Source of the DNA: Ascaphus truei
Taxonomy: Eukaryota > Chordata > Amphibia > Anura > Ascaphidae
DNA length: 64,000 nucleotides
Direction: 5' to 3'
Assembly (NCBI GenBank): GCA_036426205.1
Contig: CM071568.1
Span: forward strand, 224,542,239-224,606,238
In this document: one piece after another, positions 22,650 through 34,490 of the stretch
How the letters are laid out: each line of letters opens with the position of its first letter
Position numbering within the stretch: the first letter of the stretch is position 1
Translations under genes and position numbers: made by a program
The notes under the pieces: generated by a model
Databases searched by the model: none
What the model was told of the DNA's origin: nothing
What the model saw: only the letters and a program-made list of their open reading frames with translations

Positions 22650-25013
22650 CCTACCAGTTTTTGATTTCTCTTTATGCTCCTCCCTCTCCTCTCTCAGTTC
22701 TGCTTCAGACCCTGACAACCTGGTCAAGAACTACAACTCTGCCTTATCCTCCTCTCTTGATCTACATACCCAGCTTTCTCTCTGCCATCCTCGCCCTTCT
22801 AACCCCAGACCCTGGCTAAATTCCCACATGCGCATGCTGCGTTCCTCCACTCGTTCCTCTGAACGCCTCTGGAGGAAATGTCATACACTTGCAGACTTCC
22901 TTCACTACAAATGTATGCTGTCCTGTTTCAACTCTGCCCACTCCCAGGCTAAACAAACCTACTTTTCATCACTAATCAACACGCACAAGTCTAACCCATG
23001 TCGACTCTTCTCTGTCTTTGACACTCTACCCAGGCCACCCTCGGCTGCCTCCTCTTCTTCCTCCATGTCACCTCAGGACTTTGCTGACTTTTTAAAGGAA
23101 AAGGTGGAATCCATATGTCAGAACATCCCCTTGTTGCCTCCTCCCATCCCACACCGCTTCCTAACTCTCCTCCTGCCTTCCTTGACTCTTTTTCTGCTGT
23201 CTCGGAGGAGGATGTGTCACTGCTGATCTCCTCTTCTCCCTCTACCACCTGCCCTCTTGATCCCATTCCCTCCCACCTCCTAAAACCTCTTGCTCCTTCT
23301 ATAATCTCTACGCTCACACACATTTTTAACTCTTCCCTCTACTCTGGTACCTTTCCATCCTCCTTCAAGCATGCAATCGTTATACCATTACTCAAAAACA
23401 GCAAGCTTGACCCTACCTGTCCTTCTAACTATCCTCCTGCCATTTGCCTCCAAACTCCTTGAACGTCTTGTATTCTCTCGATTTGCTACATTTTCTCAAC
23501 ACTTATTCTCTCCTAGACACTCTACAATCTGGCTTCCACACTGCTCACACCACTGAAACAGCCCTCACTAAAATAACTAATGACCTCCAGGCTGCCAAAG
23601 ACGGAGGTCATTACACTCTGCTCATATTACTCGACCTCTCTGCAGCACTTGACTCCGTGGACCACCCTCTTCTCCTTCACATTCTCCATACTCTTGGTAT
23701 TCAGAACAAAGCTCTATCCTGGATCTCCTCTTACCTCTCCCATCGTACTTTCAGTGTCTCTTTTGCTAGCACCTCCTCTATCGATCTCTCCGTACGGGTT
23801 CCCCAGGGCTCTGTCCTGGGACCTCTTCTCTTTTCTCTGTACACACTTTCTCTAGGTGACCTAATCAAATCTCTTGGGTTTAAATATCACCTTTATGCTG
23901 ATGACACACAAATTTGCCTTTCAACCCCTGACCTTACACCTGCTGTACAGACCAAAGTTTCTGTATGTCTCTCTGGAATATCATCCTGGATGGCCACCCG
24001 CCGACTGAAACTTAACATGGCAAAAACAGAGCTCCTTATACTTCCTCCCAGACCTGGCCCTACTACCTCCTTCCACATTACTGTTGGAAGTACTATCATT
24101 CACCCAGTATCCCAAGCACGCTGCCTAGGGGTCACACTTGACTCCTCTCACATTCGCAACGTATCTAAAACTTGTCGCTTTTTCCTCTGCAATATAACAA
24201 AGATATGCCCTTTCCTCTGTTGCTCGACTGCTAAAACTCCGACCCAGGCCCTCATTCTCTCTCGTCTCGACTACTTCTCGATTACTGTAACCTCCTGCTG
24301 TCCGGCCTTCCTGCCTCTCACCTATCTCCTCTACAATCTATCCTAAACGTTACTGCCAGAATCACTCAACTCTTTCTGAAATCTGTCTCAGCGTCTCACC
24401 TGCTGAAATCCCTCTTCTGGGTTCCTATCAAATCTCGCATCTCGCACTCAATTCTCCTCCTCGCTGTTAAAGCTTTACACTCTTCTGCTCCTACTTACAT
24501 CTCAGCCCTAATTTCTAGCTATGCACCATCCCGAGTCTTGCATTCTGCTCAAGGATGTCTTCTCTCTACCCCTTTTGTATCTAAAGCCCTCTCCCGTCTT
24601 AAACCTTTCTCAATGACTGCCCCCACCTCTGGAATGCCCTTCCCCTCAATACCAGACTAGCACCCTCTCTATCCACCTTTAAGACCCACCTTAAGAAACA
24701 CCTGCATAATGAAGCATATGAGTAGCACTGCGGCTAATACTATACACGTTACATAAAGCTTGGCCCCCTGCAGACGCACTTACCTGAATGCCCTCATATT
24801 GTCTCTGAACGTTCTCCCTACCAATAAGATTGTAAGCTCCTCAGAGCAGGGACTCCTCTTCCGAAATGCTACTTTTATGTCTGAAGCGCTTATTCGCATG
24901 ATCTGTTATTTGTATTATTTGTTATTTATATGATTGTCACGTGTATTACTACTGTGAAGTGCTATGTACACTAATGGCGCTATATAAATAAATACATACA
25001 TACATACATACCA
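22650..25013 (+). mobile_element. L2/CR1-like LINE copy B, 5'-truncated
   Basis: This is a 2.36-kb copy with RT and C-terminal region followed by a 3' UTR. The UTR ends GGCGCTATATAAATAAA and a CATA microsatellite (24,990-25,010). Non-LTR elements of the L2/CR1 group commonly end in a short repeat rather than poly(A). The endonuclease domain is absent. A second 3' end of the same family lies at 51,710-52,170. Confidence 0.8.
22690..24725 (+). pseudogene. L2/CR1-like reverse transcriptase
   Basis: The frame shifts at about 23,120 and 23,450 and again near 24,345. The pre-RT region has SSERLWRKCHTLADFLHYK. The RT shows [16 protein letters not shown] (catalytic Asp region with Ala replacing the usual Phe), [13 protein letters not shown] and [13 protein letters not shown] (YADD catalytic pair), then [12 protein letters not shown]. 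The C-terminal segment continues in a shifted frame and ends ...EAYE before a stop at 24,725. RT acts in target-primed reverse transcription. This copy is dead. Confidence 0.85.
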
Positions 25014-25739
25014 GAAGAATGATCTAGGCGCATGGGGAGACAAGAACGAGAAACAACATAGGGTAGTATGTCTGGAAATTTAACCCCTTAATTGGCAAGA
25101 TATGCACTCACAGCGTTTCTTGTAATTCAAGCCTTTTATCCACCCTGGGATCTGGAACTGTGTAGATACTCTGGGAACGTTTCCTGGATCTGTATCTTCG
25201 GATATTCTGCAACAATTCTTCACTGCCAAGCTTCCATCTCATAGGTTGGGGTATATATATATAAGGGGAGGTAAAGAACACACAGAATAGTGTAACACTG
25301 TTTAATAATAAAAACTTAATAGATCATAGTAGGTAAAAAACTCACACTTTGTGAGCTCTTTAAAAACAATTGAGAATGTTAGAGTATCTCACATACATAC
25401 ATACATTATGTATTACATCCCATGTGTAACCCCTCAACCTATAACCCAACATATTTATTTCTGATGCTGAGGTGGAAGCCTGAGTCCCTTCACAGCTACT
25501 TAAGGTGACACACTCGGACTACGGTCAAATGGCAGGAAATAAAGACACAGGGTATGTGTAATATAATAGGTTTTTTTATCCACCCTGTCTACTCTCAATA
25601 ACCTTGGGATCCTCAGCAAAGGATCACCAAACACCTTATACAACAGACATTTAATATCACAATTAACACGAACGCTGAGCGTGTAAATATCAGTGTCAGT
25701 GGATATTGAGCTACCCTATCCTGGGTATATTGGCTTAGT
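25014..25739. other. Unassigned
   Basis: This lies between the LINE tail and the recognisable part of the old L1. It may contain the remaining 3' part of that L1 on the minus strand, but no motif could be placed. The word TTTTATCCACCCTG occurs at 25,134 and 25,574. Confidence 0.3.
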
Positions 25740-26550
25740 GTTAGTGCCGGCACACCGGGGGAGCTCTTTGTGTATGAACTGTAGCAGGCCTGTACTTCGA
25801 AAAGGGTGCTTCGGTACCGCTGTGCCTTATAGCCATTGAGGGACCCTCCGACGATGACCGGGTGATTGCATGCCTCTCAAGGTCTTTTTTACTGATCCAT
25901 AATAACGTGCCATTAGTTTGTAATGAGATTTCTGCAGATTTGATCTCTACCCATTTTATTACATTCGGGGGTCTTTGCAAAGGCAGGAAGGTGACTCAAG
26001 TGAGCTGTGGCATCATATTTCCTTACAGACAGCAAAGTCTAACCTCCATCTGTCTTCAATGCAGTGAGCACACTCTTCTTAACCCTGTTTTTTTTCCTGC
26101 TCCCAAATAAAGGTTGAGATTTTATTTCCATATCATTTCGGGCCTTAGATGGAATATGAACTGGTAGAGTGTGGAACGGATAAAGTAGCTTGGGAAGAGC
26201 GTTCATCTTCACAGATGTTATCCTGCCAACCCATGAAACGCAATATCTGTTCCACTCCTCCAAGTCTTTTTTTAATTAAAGCGAATATATCTGGATAATT
26301 TGCTTTATAGAATTCAGAATATCTGGGTGTCAGGTGCACCCCTAAATACTTAATACGGTCCTTCTTCCATATAAAGTTAAAGTTTAGTTTTAGTAGTTTC
26401 AGCATTGCTGTATCCACGCCTAATGCCAAGGCCTCAGAATTTGAATTGTTTAACTTATCATTTGACAAATTATTAAAAGTGGAAATTTCTTCAAATTAAT
26501 TAGGGAAAGATGTGAGACAGAATAAAATGCCATCCGCATATAATCATATA

Positions 26551-26896
26551 CAGCTGCAGCCGTTGTTCTAAAACTTCGCCCGATGTACCGCACAGAATAC
26601 CCATGTCATGACGCGTGATGTTTTTCAACCTTACCGCCTTAAGACGCGAGTGCAGAAAATGGCATTTTAGAGTTCTGTTTTTTAAACACCTTAAATTGAC
26701 ACAGTAGCACAGTACTGTACACATTGCAATTCATTCATTTCATTGCACCCAAAGAAATAGAATCCATGAAATTCAACAAAGCAACTGCGATAAGAGGGGG
26801 TGCCTGGGGCGATTGGCCGCGTTCATGCTGCGGGGAGTACAGCAGTGCACACGAAATTGGCTCTGTCAAGTTTTACAATAACGGCCGCTGCAGCTG
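26551..26896. mobile_element. TA-flanked MITE inside the old L1
   Basis: The inverted ends are CAGCTGCAGC...CGTTGTTCTAAAACTT on the left (26,551) and the complement of CAGCTGCAGC...CCGTTATTGTAAAACTT on the right (ending 26,896). Both are flanked by TA. It sits between RT motif B and the YADG box of the L1. It codes for nothing. TA duplication with CAG-starting ends suggests the Tc1/mariner/pogo group. Confidence 0.7.
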
Positions 26897-26957
26897 TAGC
26901 AAATTTTGTTAGCCAGCGGTTCCAAGCTGAGAGCAAACAAAAGAGGTGATAGCGGGC

Positions 26958-27159
26958 TGAGGCTGATTAGACTATAGCCTAGAGCAGCAATTTCTGCGTG
27001 GATGTTGAGATGGCTTTTTACTTTCTCCAGAACAGCCCCCCCTCCTCCAGGGTCGCATTGTCAAGGCGACCCGGCGTCATGACACCGCCACACTGCAGCA
27101 GCAGGGCCGACCCCGCTGCCAGCATGAGTCTCTGGGCGGCAAATAGTGAAATCTGCCAC
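26958..27159. other. 202-bp insert in old L1 RT, flanked by 10-bp duplication
   Basis: GATAGCGGGC at 26,948-26,957 and GATAACGGGC at 27,160-27,169 look like one target site duplicated during insertion. Removing the insert restores the conserved L1 string GCPLSPLLFAL on the minus strand. The insert is GC-rich and open on the minus strand in the same frame as the L1 (about 67 codons, including FAAQRLMLAAGSALLL). Its source is unknown. Confidence 0.6.
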
Positions 27160-28415
27160 GATAACGGGCATCCGTGTCTAGTGCCAATATTGATGTTAAT
27201 TACATTAGGAGTACTTCCTGCTATTTTCAGTGTGGCGCTATGCTGGTTATGTAATTCCCATTAGAATAGGATCCCAAATACCAAACCTTTTTAAAGTAGT
27301 GAACATGTACCCCCATTCTACCTGATCAAAGACCTTTTCAGCATCTAACGAAATGTGTTTTTTTTTTTTTTAAAAAGAAACATTTGCCAGATGTCTGAGT
27401 TGATGAGGGAGGCGGGACGGCAATTGCTGCAATAGTTATGGTCCCTGTCTGGCTTTGGGATTACTGATATTTGGGCCCGCAGCACTGAGGGTTGGATCTC
27501 TTTCCCTTTCGTGAAGGAATTGAAGAGCCTAGTGAGAAATTGAATTAGTTTTAAATGTCTACAATAAGCATCCATCAGAGGCATGTGTGAGCTTTTAAGT
27601 TCTTTCATTACCGAGGCTATTTTCTCCTGTGGTATATCTTTATTTAGAAGTACCCTGTCCTCGGAACTGAAAGCCGGTAAATGGTATGAATTTAAATATA
27701 CTTCAAGTGTCCTGATTGTGTTTGTGTTTGCTCTGGAGATTATACAGGGAGGAATAGAAGTATACAACATTTTCCTCAATCATTTTTGCATCAAATGAGA
27801 TCTCACCATTCCTTAATCTAATTGAATTAATAGTGGCTGAAGATTAGATTTTTCTCAGTTCATAACATAGCAATATATCAGCCTTGTTGCTTTTTTGATA
27901 GAACATTTTTTTGGTCCATTTTAATGCGTTCTCAGCTTTAACTATTTGGAGTATTCTCAAGTCCCCTCTAAATTTAAGCTAATTTTGGTAATTTGTGTAA
28001 TGTTAAACACAACCTTAGCGCTCAAAAGTAAATTCCTTGCAGTATATCACAATATTGGATACAATACCAACTATATATATTGTACAGAGTCCTTTGGTAA
28101 TTTGTGTTTGTGGGGCGTTTTTTGTGTGAAGACTCGGCTTCTGTAAGTTTGGATAAACACCTTGAGATTTGATGTTCTTTTTGGATCTTTTTCAAAGAGT
28201 GAATAGCAATAATCTTACCTCGAGTGCGTGCGTAGTGGGCCTCCCATACTGTTGCCATTAAAAACAAAAATCTCAAGGCGCATGCGCGATGGCAAGGAGT
28301 ATGGTCGCCTAATCCAAATGCTCCCTGCCCCGCTCTAAATAAAACGAAATAAAAACCACAAAAATAGCAGCCAAAGTATACCCAAACACCACCAGCATAT
28401 CCAACTAAATCCAGG

Positions 28416-29267
28416 ATGTCAAAGAGAGGCTCGAAATCGACCAAAAAGAAGGGTTTACCGGAGTACTTCGGTAGAGCTCGGCCGAGTGGTGCAGGCTCAG
28501 AAATGGCGCCCGCTTCAAATGCTGGATCGGACACAGAGCCTGACGGTGATGAAGAGCATCTGGACAGCCAAGCGCTAATGCCGGTCAGGCAGTGCGACTT
28601 CACGAGGCTATATACTGACCTCAAGTCACTGCTGCAAGCGGAGATCAGAGAATTAAAGAAAGAGGTGACCGGACTGGGTGAAAGAACCGGCGTCCTGGAA
28701 ACTAGAGTGGATCAATCTATCAGGGCAATTAGGAGGCAAAACAAAAAATCTGCAGACCTACAGGATCAAATCAACGATATTAGGGAGCGTCAGGAGGATT
28801 CCGAGAATAGGGATAGACGGAATAACCTTAGGATCAGAGGGATCCCGGAGAGTGTGCTGGACTGTGAGGATTACATCTCAAGATGGCTGGAAACACTGCT
28901 CCCTGACACCACAAAGGAATGCCCAGCTATGGATAGATGTCACAGGGCCCTGCGGGCTAAACCGCTCCAAAATGAGCAACCTAGGGACATTGTGCTTCGT
29001 ATGCACTATTACCGAACGAAAGAAGCAGTCCTGCACAAAACAAGACCCCTAACGGTAGTGGAGTTTGAGGGATCAAAGCTGACAATCTTTCAGGATCTGT
29101 CCCCAGTAACGCTTGCCCGCAGGAGAAACCTGATGCCAATCACCAAGGTCCTGAGGGAGAAGGGGGTCAGGTATAGGTGGACCTTCCCCTTCAGCCTTTT
29201 GGTCACCCGCAGAGGCAAGGCTCTCACCGTGAGAGAAATAGAGGAAGGACCCTCCTTCCTACACTAG
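28416..29267 (+). CDS. L1 ORF1 protein, intact (283 aa)
   Basis: This open frame of 283 codons starts at the first in-frame ATG (28,416) after a short 5' region. The N-terminus is basic (KSTKKK) and low in complexity. Residues about 68-130 are a heptad-rich coiled coil (LYTDLKSLLQAEIRELKKEV onward). The RRM-like region begins DRRNNLRIRGIPE at about residue 133, and a basic C-terminal domain runs to the end (PVTLARRRNLMPITKVLREK). This is the L1 ORF1p layout: a trimeric RNA-binding chaperone that coats the L1 transcript. No stop or frameshift interrupts it, although ORF2 of the same element is broken. The opposite-strand open frame over 28,022-28,624 is a shadow crossing the insertion junction. 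Confidence 0.85.
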   Translation: MSKRGSKSTKKKGLPEYFGRARPSGAGSEMAPASNAGSDTEPDGDEEHLDSQALMPVRQCDFTRLYTDLKSLLQAEIRELKKEVTGLGERTGVLETRVDQSIRAIRRQNKKSADLQDQINDIRERQEDSENRDRRNNLRIRGIPESVLDCEDYISRWLETLLPDTTKECPAMDRCHRALRAKPLQNEQPRDIVLRMHYYRTKEAVLHKTRPLTVVEFEGSKLTIFQDLSPVTLARRRNLMPITKVLREKGVRYRWTFPFSLLVTRRGKALTVREIEEGPSFLH

Positions 29268-29973
29268 CTAGGCCTGGGAGAAGCCCCTGCTGAGGCAGAG
29301 CCTGCGCACTCACCCCCATCAGGTCACAAAGCTCTAAATCCCCCAGAGCACAAAGAGAGAGGGTCTAAGAGACGCATCCCCAGTTTCAAGTTACGCAGAA
29401 GTTCGGTTAGGCTGCTATCAATGTTCAACCTAATCCCAAAGTTTGCATGCAGAAGGGGACCCACGTGGCTACATCCTCACGACCCGATGGACACTGTAAT
29501 AATTGAATAAAATGCAGATGCTTACCTGTTGTGGAAAAAGGGAAGAAAACACTGGACACGGCTGGAGATCGAAATTCTCTCTTCGTCCTGGCCCAAGGGA
29601 TGGACTCCATTGCTCAAGATGGCGCTGTCGATACACGAGGTGGCTGGAGCCCAAGCTGAAACGCAGGAGCCGGAAGGTAGGAGATGGTGGGAAGCGGGAG
29701 AGCGCACACATACCTCCGCTCAGGCGAGACACAGAATCCAAAATGGCAGTGGCCCGGAAGGACGTCATCAAGCGGAAGCGAACTCGACAGCACGGGCGCC
29801 ATCTTGGAGGGGGCAAGTAGTGGGAACACAGAAGGCACCCAAAGATGACGTCAGCCGGCAAGATGGACACAACTGAAAGACCCAAGAGGCGGCGGCGGCG
29901 CGCCGGTTTTGCTCGCAGCTTCGGACTCTATCTGGCAAAAAATAGACAGCTTAAGGTAGCGGCGGGAGACTTG
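29268..29973 (+). other. L1 inter-ORF spacer, first part
   Basis: Non-coding and GC-rich, with several AAGATGGCG-like words (YY1-type) near 29,617, 29,740 and 29,800, a TGACGTCA-like GGACGTCATC and a GGCGGCGGCGGCGCG run at 29,887. In other L1s such words lie in promoters, so this may be an internal regulatory stretch. It continues at 33,645 after the inserted L1. Confidence 0.5.
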
Positions 29974-29994
29974 AAAAGGGCTATGGATCCTGGA

Positions 29995-32900
29995 GGCTAA
30001 ACGACTCCCTTCTGAATCACCCTGAGATAGAGAGGGAGGTTAGAACCTCACTTAAGGACTACTTCTTCTTTAACTCAGGATCAGTCTCCTCCCCATCAAT
30101 CCTATGGGAGGCCCATAAGGCAGCAATTAGGGGTAAATTAATCTCTATTGCGTCCCATAGGAAAAAAGTCAGACAGAAGCTGATCAAAGAGCTTACAGAC
30201 AATATTAGTACGCTGGAACAAGCCCACAAAACTAACCCCTCAAAGAGAATTTACAAAGCTTTAACCACAGCCAGAATAAAACTTAAACAAGCCCAGTTAG
30301 AAGACGTTGAGAAGGCCCTCAAATGGACTAATCAACAGTACTTTGATAAGGGTAACAAGGCTGACAGACTTTTGGCTAGCAGACTGAGAGGAATACAAAA
30401 GAGATCCCAAATAACGGCGATCAAGAATAGATCTGGTGAGATACAATATAGCGATAACAAAATAGCAGCAGAGTTTACTAAATATTATACAGGCATACCC
30501 CGGTTTAAGTACACTCACTTTAAGTACACTCGCGAGTAAGTACATCTCGCTCAATAGGCAAACGGCAGCTCACGCATGCGCCAGTCAGCATGTCCTGAAC
30601 AACAATACCGGCTCCCTACCTGTACCGAAGGTGTGCGCAAGCGAGGAGACTATAGAGCCTGTTACAAATGCCTTATTTACATCAGTTATGCACGTATAGG
30701 ACGATTGCAGTACAGTACATGCATCAATAAGTGGGAAAAAGGTAGTGCTTCACTTTAAGTACATTTTCGCTTTACATACATGCTCCGGTCCCATTGTGTA
30801 CGTTAATGCGGGGTATGCCTGTACTGAGCTATACAACCTAAGATCCAAAAATAGCCGACCTGAACCTATAGCATCCGAATCTATAAAAAAATACTTAGAC
30901 AATTGCCACCTCCCTACATTAACAGAGGAGGAAAACACAGTCCTCAACGCTGAGATTTCAAAAGAGGAACTGGAAGAGGCGGTCAAAGGGCTAAAACTCT
31001 CTAAGTCCCCTGGCCCTGACAGTTTTACCAATGTCTATTACAAGAGATTCTTGCCCACACTATCCACGCATCTACTAAAAATGTTTAATCACTTTATGGA
31101 AGGGAACCCAATTCCCACCTCAATGTCTCTTGCTAACCTAGCCGTCATCCATAAGGAAGGCAGAGACCCGATGCAATGTGAAAGCTACCGTCCAATCTCC
31201 CTTCTCAACAATGACCTTAAATTATATAGCAAAATACTTGCAAATAGACTAAACCCTATCTTACCGAGACTTATAAACATTGACCAAGTAGGATTTGTCG
31301 CAGGCAGACAAGCCTGAGACAACACTCGTAAGATAATCAATCTTATAGATCATGTTCACCTCACAGGAACCAAAGCATTAATTCTGAGCTTAGACGCAGA
31401 GAAGGCGTTCAATAGAATCGATTGGCTATTCCTAGACCACACTCTGCGTAAATTCGGCTTTAAAGACGCATACCTAGAAGGGGTCCGTAGACTCTACCAG
31501 GACCCGTCAGCAATGGTAAAATTACCAGGGGGCAGTAATCAGAGATTTGATATTACAAATGGCACGAGACAGGGATGCCCCTTGTCCCCTCTCCTCTTTG
31601 CACTAACCTTAGAACCCCTAGCATCCACAATTCGAACTAATGTAGACATCCGAGGAATACAAATTGGGCATACGCAATATAAGATATCCCTGTTCGCGGA
31701 CGATATCCTCTTAACGCTCTCCAAACCCCAAATTTCCCTCCCCAACCTCCAAAAAGAACTCCTAGACTTCGGAAAAATATCAGGATACAAAATTAATAGT
31801 GACAAATCCGAAGCGCTTAATTTAAACCTGCCAAAGCCAGAGGTGAAACTTCTAAAGTTAAATTTTAACTACCGATGGAGCTCAAATATTTGGGAGTAAA
31901 GATATCGAGGAACTACCAATCCCTATATCAACACAATTACCCGGCCTTATTTCGGAAAATTAAATAGGACCTGGATAAATGGGAAGGGTACCAAATATCA
32001 TGGATCGGGAGAATGATCTTGGTAAAAATGAATATACTCCCCAGATTACTATATTACTTCCAGACTCTCCCGGTCCACATCCCTGGCTCAGAATTGAAGA
32101 ATTTCCAAAAACTAATCTTTCATTTTATTTGGCAGGGTAAAAAACCCAGAATCGCCAGGGCAGTTTTGTTTGCTTCAAGGGGGGAAGGGGGTCTTGGAGT
32201 CCCAGAAATTACAAGATACTATCAAGCCACCCAGCTGCGACAGGTAGTAGTCTGGAACGCAGACCCAGGCCAATATTGCTGGCTGGACTTAGAAATGCAA
32301 TATGCCGGCACGCCCTCTCTGCCAGCATGCCTTTGGTCCCTGAGCAGGGAAGATATGCAGAACAGTAAATTCAAATTAGGCCCAATGAAACACACATGGG
32401 AGACCCGGACGAAATGCAAACTCAAATTCAAGCTCACGGCCCTCAAATCCCAACTCATCCCAAGCATTAAAAACTCCCAAATTTCCACCTGGCTGTGAGC
32501 CCAGACAATTTGACCAATTTACGGTTAAAAATATTAGGGCGGTTGCCGACTTCCTGAGCTTCGGGCAGTTCCTGAGTTATCAAAGATTACAAAACCAGTA
32601 TGAAATAGTAGGACTGAACGTCTTCAAATACCTTCAAATTCGACACTTTATTCAAACAGTATCCCCAACATTGGCATTTCCCCCTCTCACTGGCTTTGAG
32701 CAGCTGTGCAAGGAAACAGCCCACCAAAAAGGTCTCATAACACAAATCTATGCAGAATTGGAGAGGGCGGCAGACGCCCCCATCCATGACTACATGCTTA
32801 ATTGGGCAGCAGAATTGAATATAGTTATAGACCGAGAGGATTGGGAAAGTATTTGGGAATCAGCCTCAGGAACTTCCATATATACCACAATCAAGGAAAA

Positions 32901-33355
32901 TATTTACAAAATACTGTTTCGCTGGTATCATACCCCAATCAGAATAAATCAAATCTACCCTCTGGCCTCCGATCTATGCTGGAGAGGCTGCGGTCAAAAG
33001 GGAGACATGGCCCATATCTGGTGGTCATGTCCGGAAATTCAGAAATATTGGGAAACCATACAAAATATAATAAAAGAGGTCACAGGCCTCAGAATACCCA
33101 TTGACCCGCTGACCTACTTATTGGCCAGGCCAATAGAGAAATTTGACCGACCAATAGGAAAATTAATCTCCTTCATTCTCACGGCGGCCAGATGTTCGGT
33201 GGCCGCCACATGGAAGAAGGTGTCTCCCCCTCTAAGCAAACAGTAAAGAAAAGAATACAAGAGGTAATGGAAATGGAGAAGTTATCATCCTTTCTGAAAA
33301 GTACAACGGTATCCTTCCACAAAATAAGGGAACCATGGCTGACCCAAACAGCAGA
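29995..33355 (+). pseudogene. L1 ORF2 RT and C-terminal region (truncated copy)
   Basis: Frames: linker with SILWEAHKAAIRGKLISIAS at about 30,100, interrupted by a MITE at 30,490-30,821; RT fingers with LSKSPGPDSFTNVYYKRFLP and SYRPISLLNNDLKLYSKIL to 31,317; a stop where a Gln or Arg codon is expected (GRQA-stop-DNTRK). Then LDAEKAFNRIDW (catalytic Asp), GTRQGCPLSPLLFALTLEPL and SLFADDILLTLS (FADD in place of YADD) to 31,899. A frameshift precedes KYLGVKISRNYQSLY and IPGSELKNFQKLIFHFIWQG. The C-terminal part at 32,671-33,246 ends with the CWRGCGQKGDMAHIWWSC cysteine-histidine motif. Confidence 0.85.
30490..30821. mobile_element. Tigger-like MITE in L1 ORF2
   Basis: The termini are CAGGCATACCCCGG and CGGGGTATGCCTG (the latter ending at 30,821), with TA on both sides. 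The body holds no protein. A near-identical element lies at 56,022-56,351. TA duplication and CAGGCATACC-type ends match Tigger (pogo) transposons. Its position inside the truncated L1 makes it the youngest layer there. Confidence 0.85.
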
Positions 33356-33644
33356 TTAAAACTTACCTACCCCTAGGGAGCAATAGATGAGGCACGAGAG
33401 AAACCCATAATTGGAAACTGAGGAGGACGGAACCCCCCCCCCCCCTCATTCCCCCCTCTCTCTTTCTGTTTCCACCCTCACGCTAACCCTGTCGACCCAA
33501 TGAGAAGGGTCGGGAGAGCGTTGAGACTTTCCCTGTTAACAACAACAAAAAGAAAAACCCTGTATTAGGCCAAGATATTTTTTGTAACAATGTGTTATCA
33601 ATGCCTAATAAAAAATTTTGAAACAAAAAAAAAAGGGCTATGGA

Positions 33645-34490
33645 GATGACGAGATAGGATCTGGCAGTGCAAGAAGGTTAAGCGGAATAAGCATAAGGGG
33701 GAAAGGTAGGAAATAGAAGGTAGGATAGATACTAAAAGAGGAGTCCTAAAATACGATCACAGGGAGCAGGAAAGGGCGAAAGGTAGGGGAAAGATAGGAT
33801 TCTAGAAAGACGCCGTAAGTTTGATTCCAGGACATGAGGATAGGGTGAGCCGTGAATAGGAATAGAAAGGAATAACAGGGGTAGGGGGCGGGGAAAATTA
33901 GTAAGGTAAGGGAGGGGGGGTAGGAGTTGAAGGAGATAAGGAAGTGACAGGGGGAGATTAAGAAGGTGAGTGAGGAGGGTCAGAGACTAGGGTTGATATG
34001 GTAGAGCAAAGAGGGAAATGGAATGTAAAGGTAGAGAGGAAAGGGTAGGCGGCCATAGGGAAAAGAAGTAGCAGAAAGGTAGTAGATGGAGGCCAGGGAA
34101 GTGAAAAGGAAAGAAGGGCAAGTTACTTATAGATACGTTGTTGGTCGGGGGATGTAGTATGAGCAAGCAAGGAGAGGGGTAGGAGAGGGACCACAGGTTG
34201 AGAGCGACAGGGATGTGATGGAGAGGATATAGGGTTGTGAGATAGGAGAGCTGAAGAAATGGAAGCACTATTTTCAGAATGTGGGGAAGGTAGAAGCAAA
34301 GTGAGGAACAGAAGGTAAAGCAGGTGGAGCCATAAGCGGAGAAATACATGAAGGTGACAGAAAGAGAGCAGGAAGGAAAGAGAGGTCAGAAGGAAATAGA
34401 GGAGGGAAGGAGGATGGCAACAGATAGGAGGCAGACAGTTACGCCTACTAGCCCGGACGGAGGGGGAAGATAAACTCAGCAAAGGTTACA
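33645..34490 (+). repeat. Long purine-rich (GA) tract, second part of L1 spacer
   Basis: About 0.85 kb in which the plus strand is strongly biased to G and A (GGAAAGG, AGGAAGG, GGAGAGG and similar words). The opposite-strand open frames here are products of the composition, not genes. The tract belongs to the inter-ORF spacer of the larger L1 and continues to its ORF2 at 35,044 through ordinary sequence. Confidence 0.7.

Larger units (their letters stand above)
25740..28265 (-). pseudogene. L1 ORF2 linker, RT and C-terminal part (old copy)
   Basis: Read downward from 28,265: TVWEAHYARTRGKIIAIHSL, then NALKWTKKMFYQKSNKADILL. RT fingers follow with ISVIPKPDRDHNYCSNCRPAS (27,779-27,345, split here for length), then [15 protein letters not shown] (catalytic Asp) near 27,345. 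GTRHGCPLS is interrupted by a 202-bp insert before PLSPLLFALSLEPLA. The YADD motif is altered to YADG near 26,540, just after a 346-bp MITE insertion. IKYLGVHLTP and WVGRITSVKMNALPKLLY follow (26,468-26,150). Weak similarity continues to about 25,740. Tx1-like L1s encode an APE endonuclease plus RT in ORF2; this copy is inactive. Confidence 0.8.
29988..33630 (+). mobile_element. 5'-truncated L1 inserted in the larger L1
   Basis: The 14-bp word AAAAGGGCTATGGA occurs at 29,974-29,987 and again at 33,631-33,644, directly after a poly(A) tail (AATAAAAAATTTTG and an A run). This is a clean target-site duplication. The insert is 3.64 kb and contains ORF2 from after the endonuclease to the 3' UTR, including a C run at about 33,433. 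ORF1 and the endonuclease are missing, as expected from incomplete reverse transcription. Confidence 0.88.

Noticed and set aside
28022..28624. 200-codon open frame on the minus strand
   Set aside because: It runs antisense across ORF1 of the plus-strand L1, over the insertion junction, and into the old minus-strand L1. Only its second half is real (decayed) L1 sequence; the chimera is a product of the insertion.
29425..29885. Open frames of 60-138 codons on both strands
   Set aside because: They lie in the GC-rich L1 spacer, are mutually overlapping and match no L1 protein.
33987..34482. Two overlapping minus-strand open frames of about 120 codons
   Set aside because: They lie in the purine-rich tract and encode low-complexity Leu/Pro/Ser sequence forced by composition.
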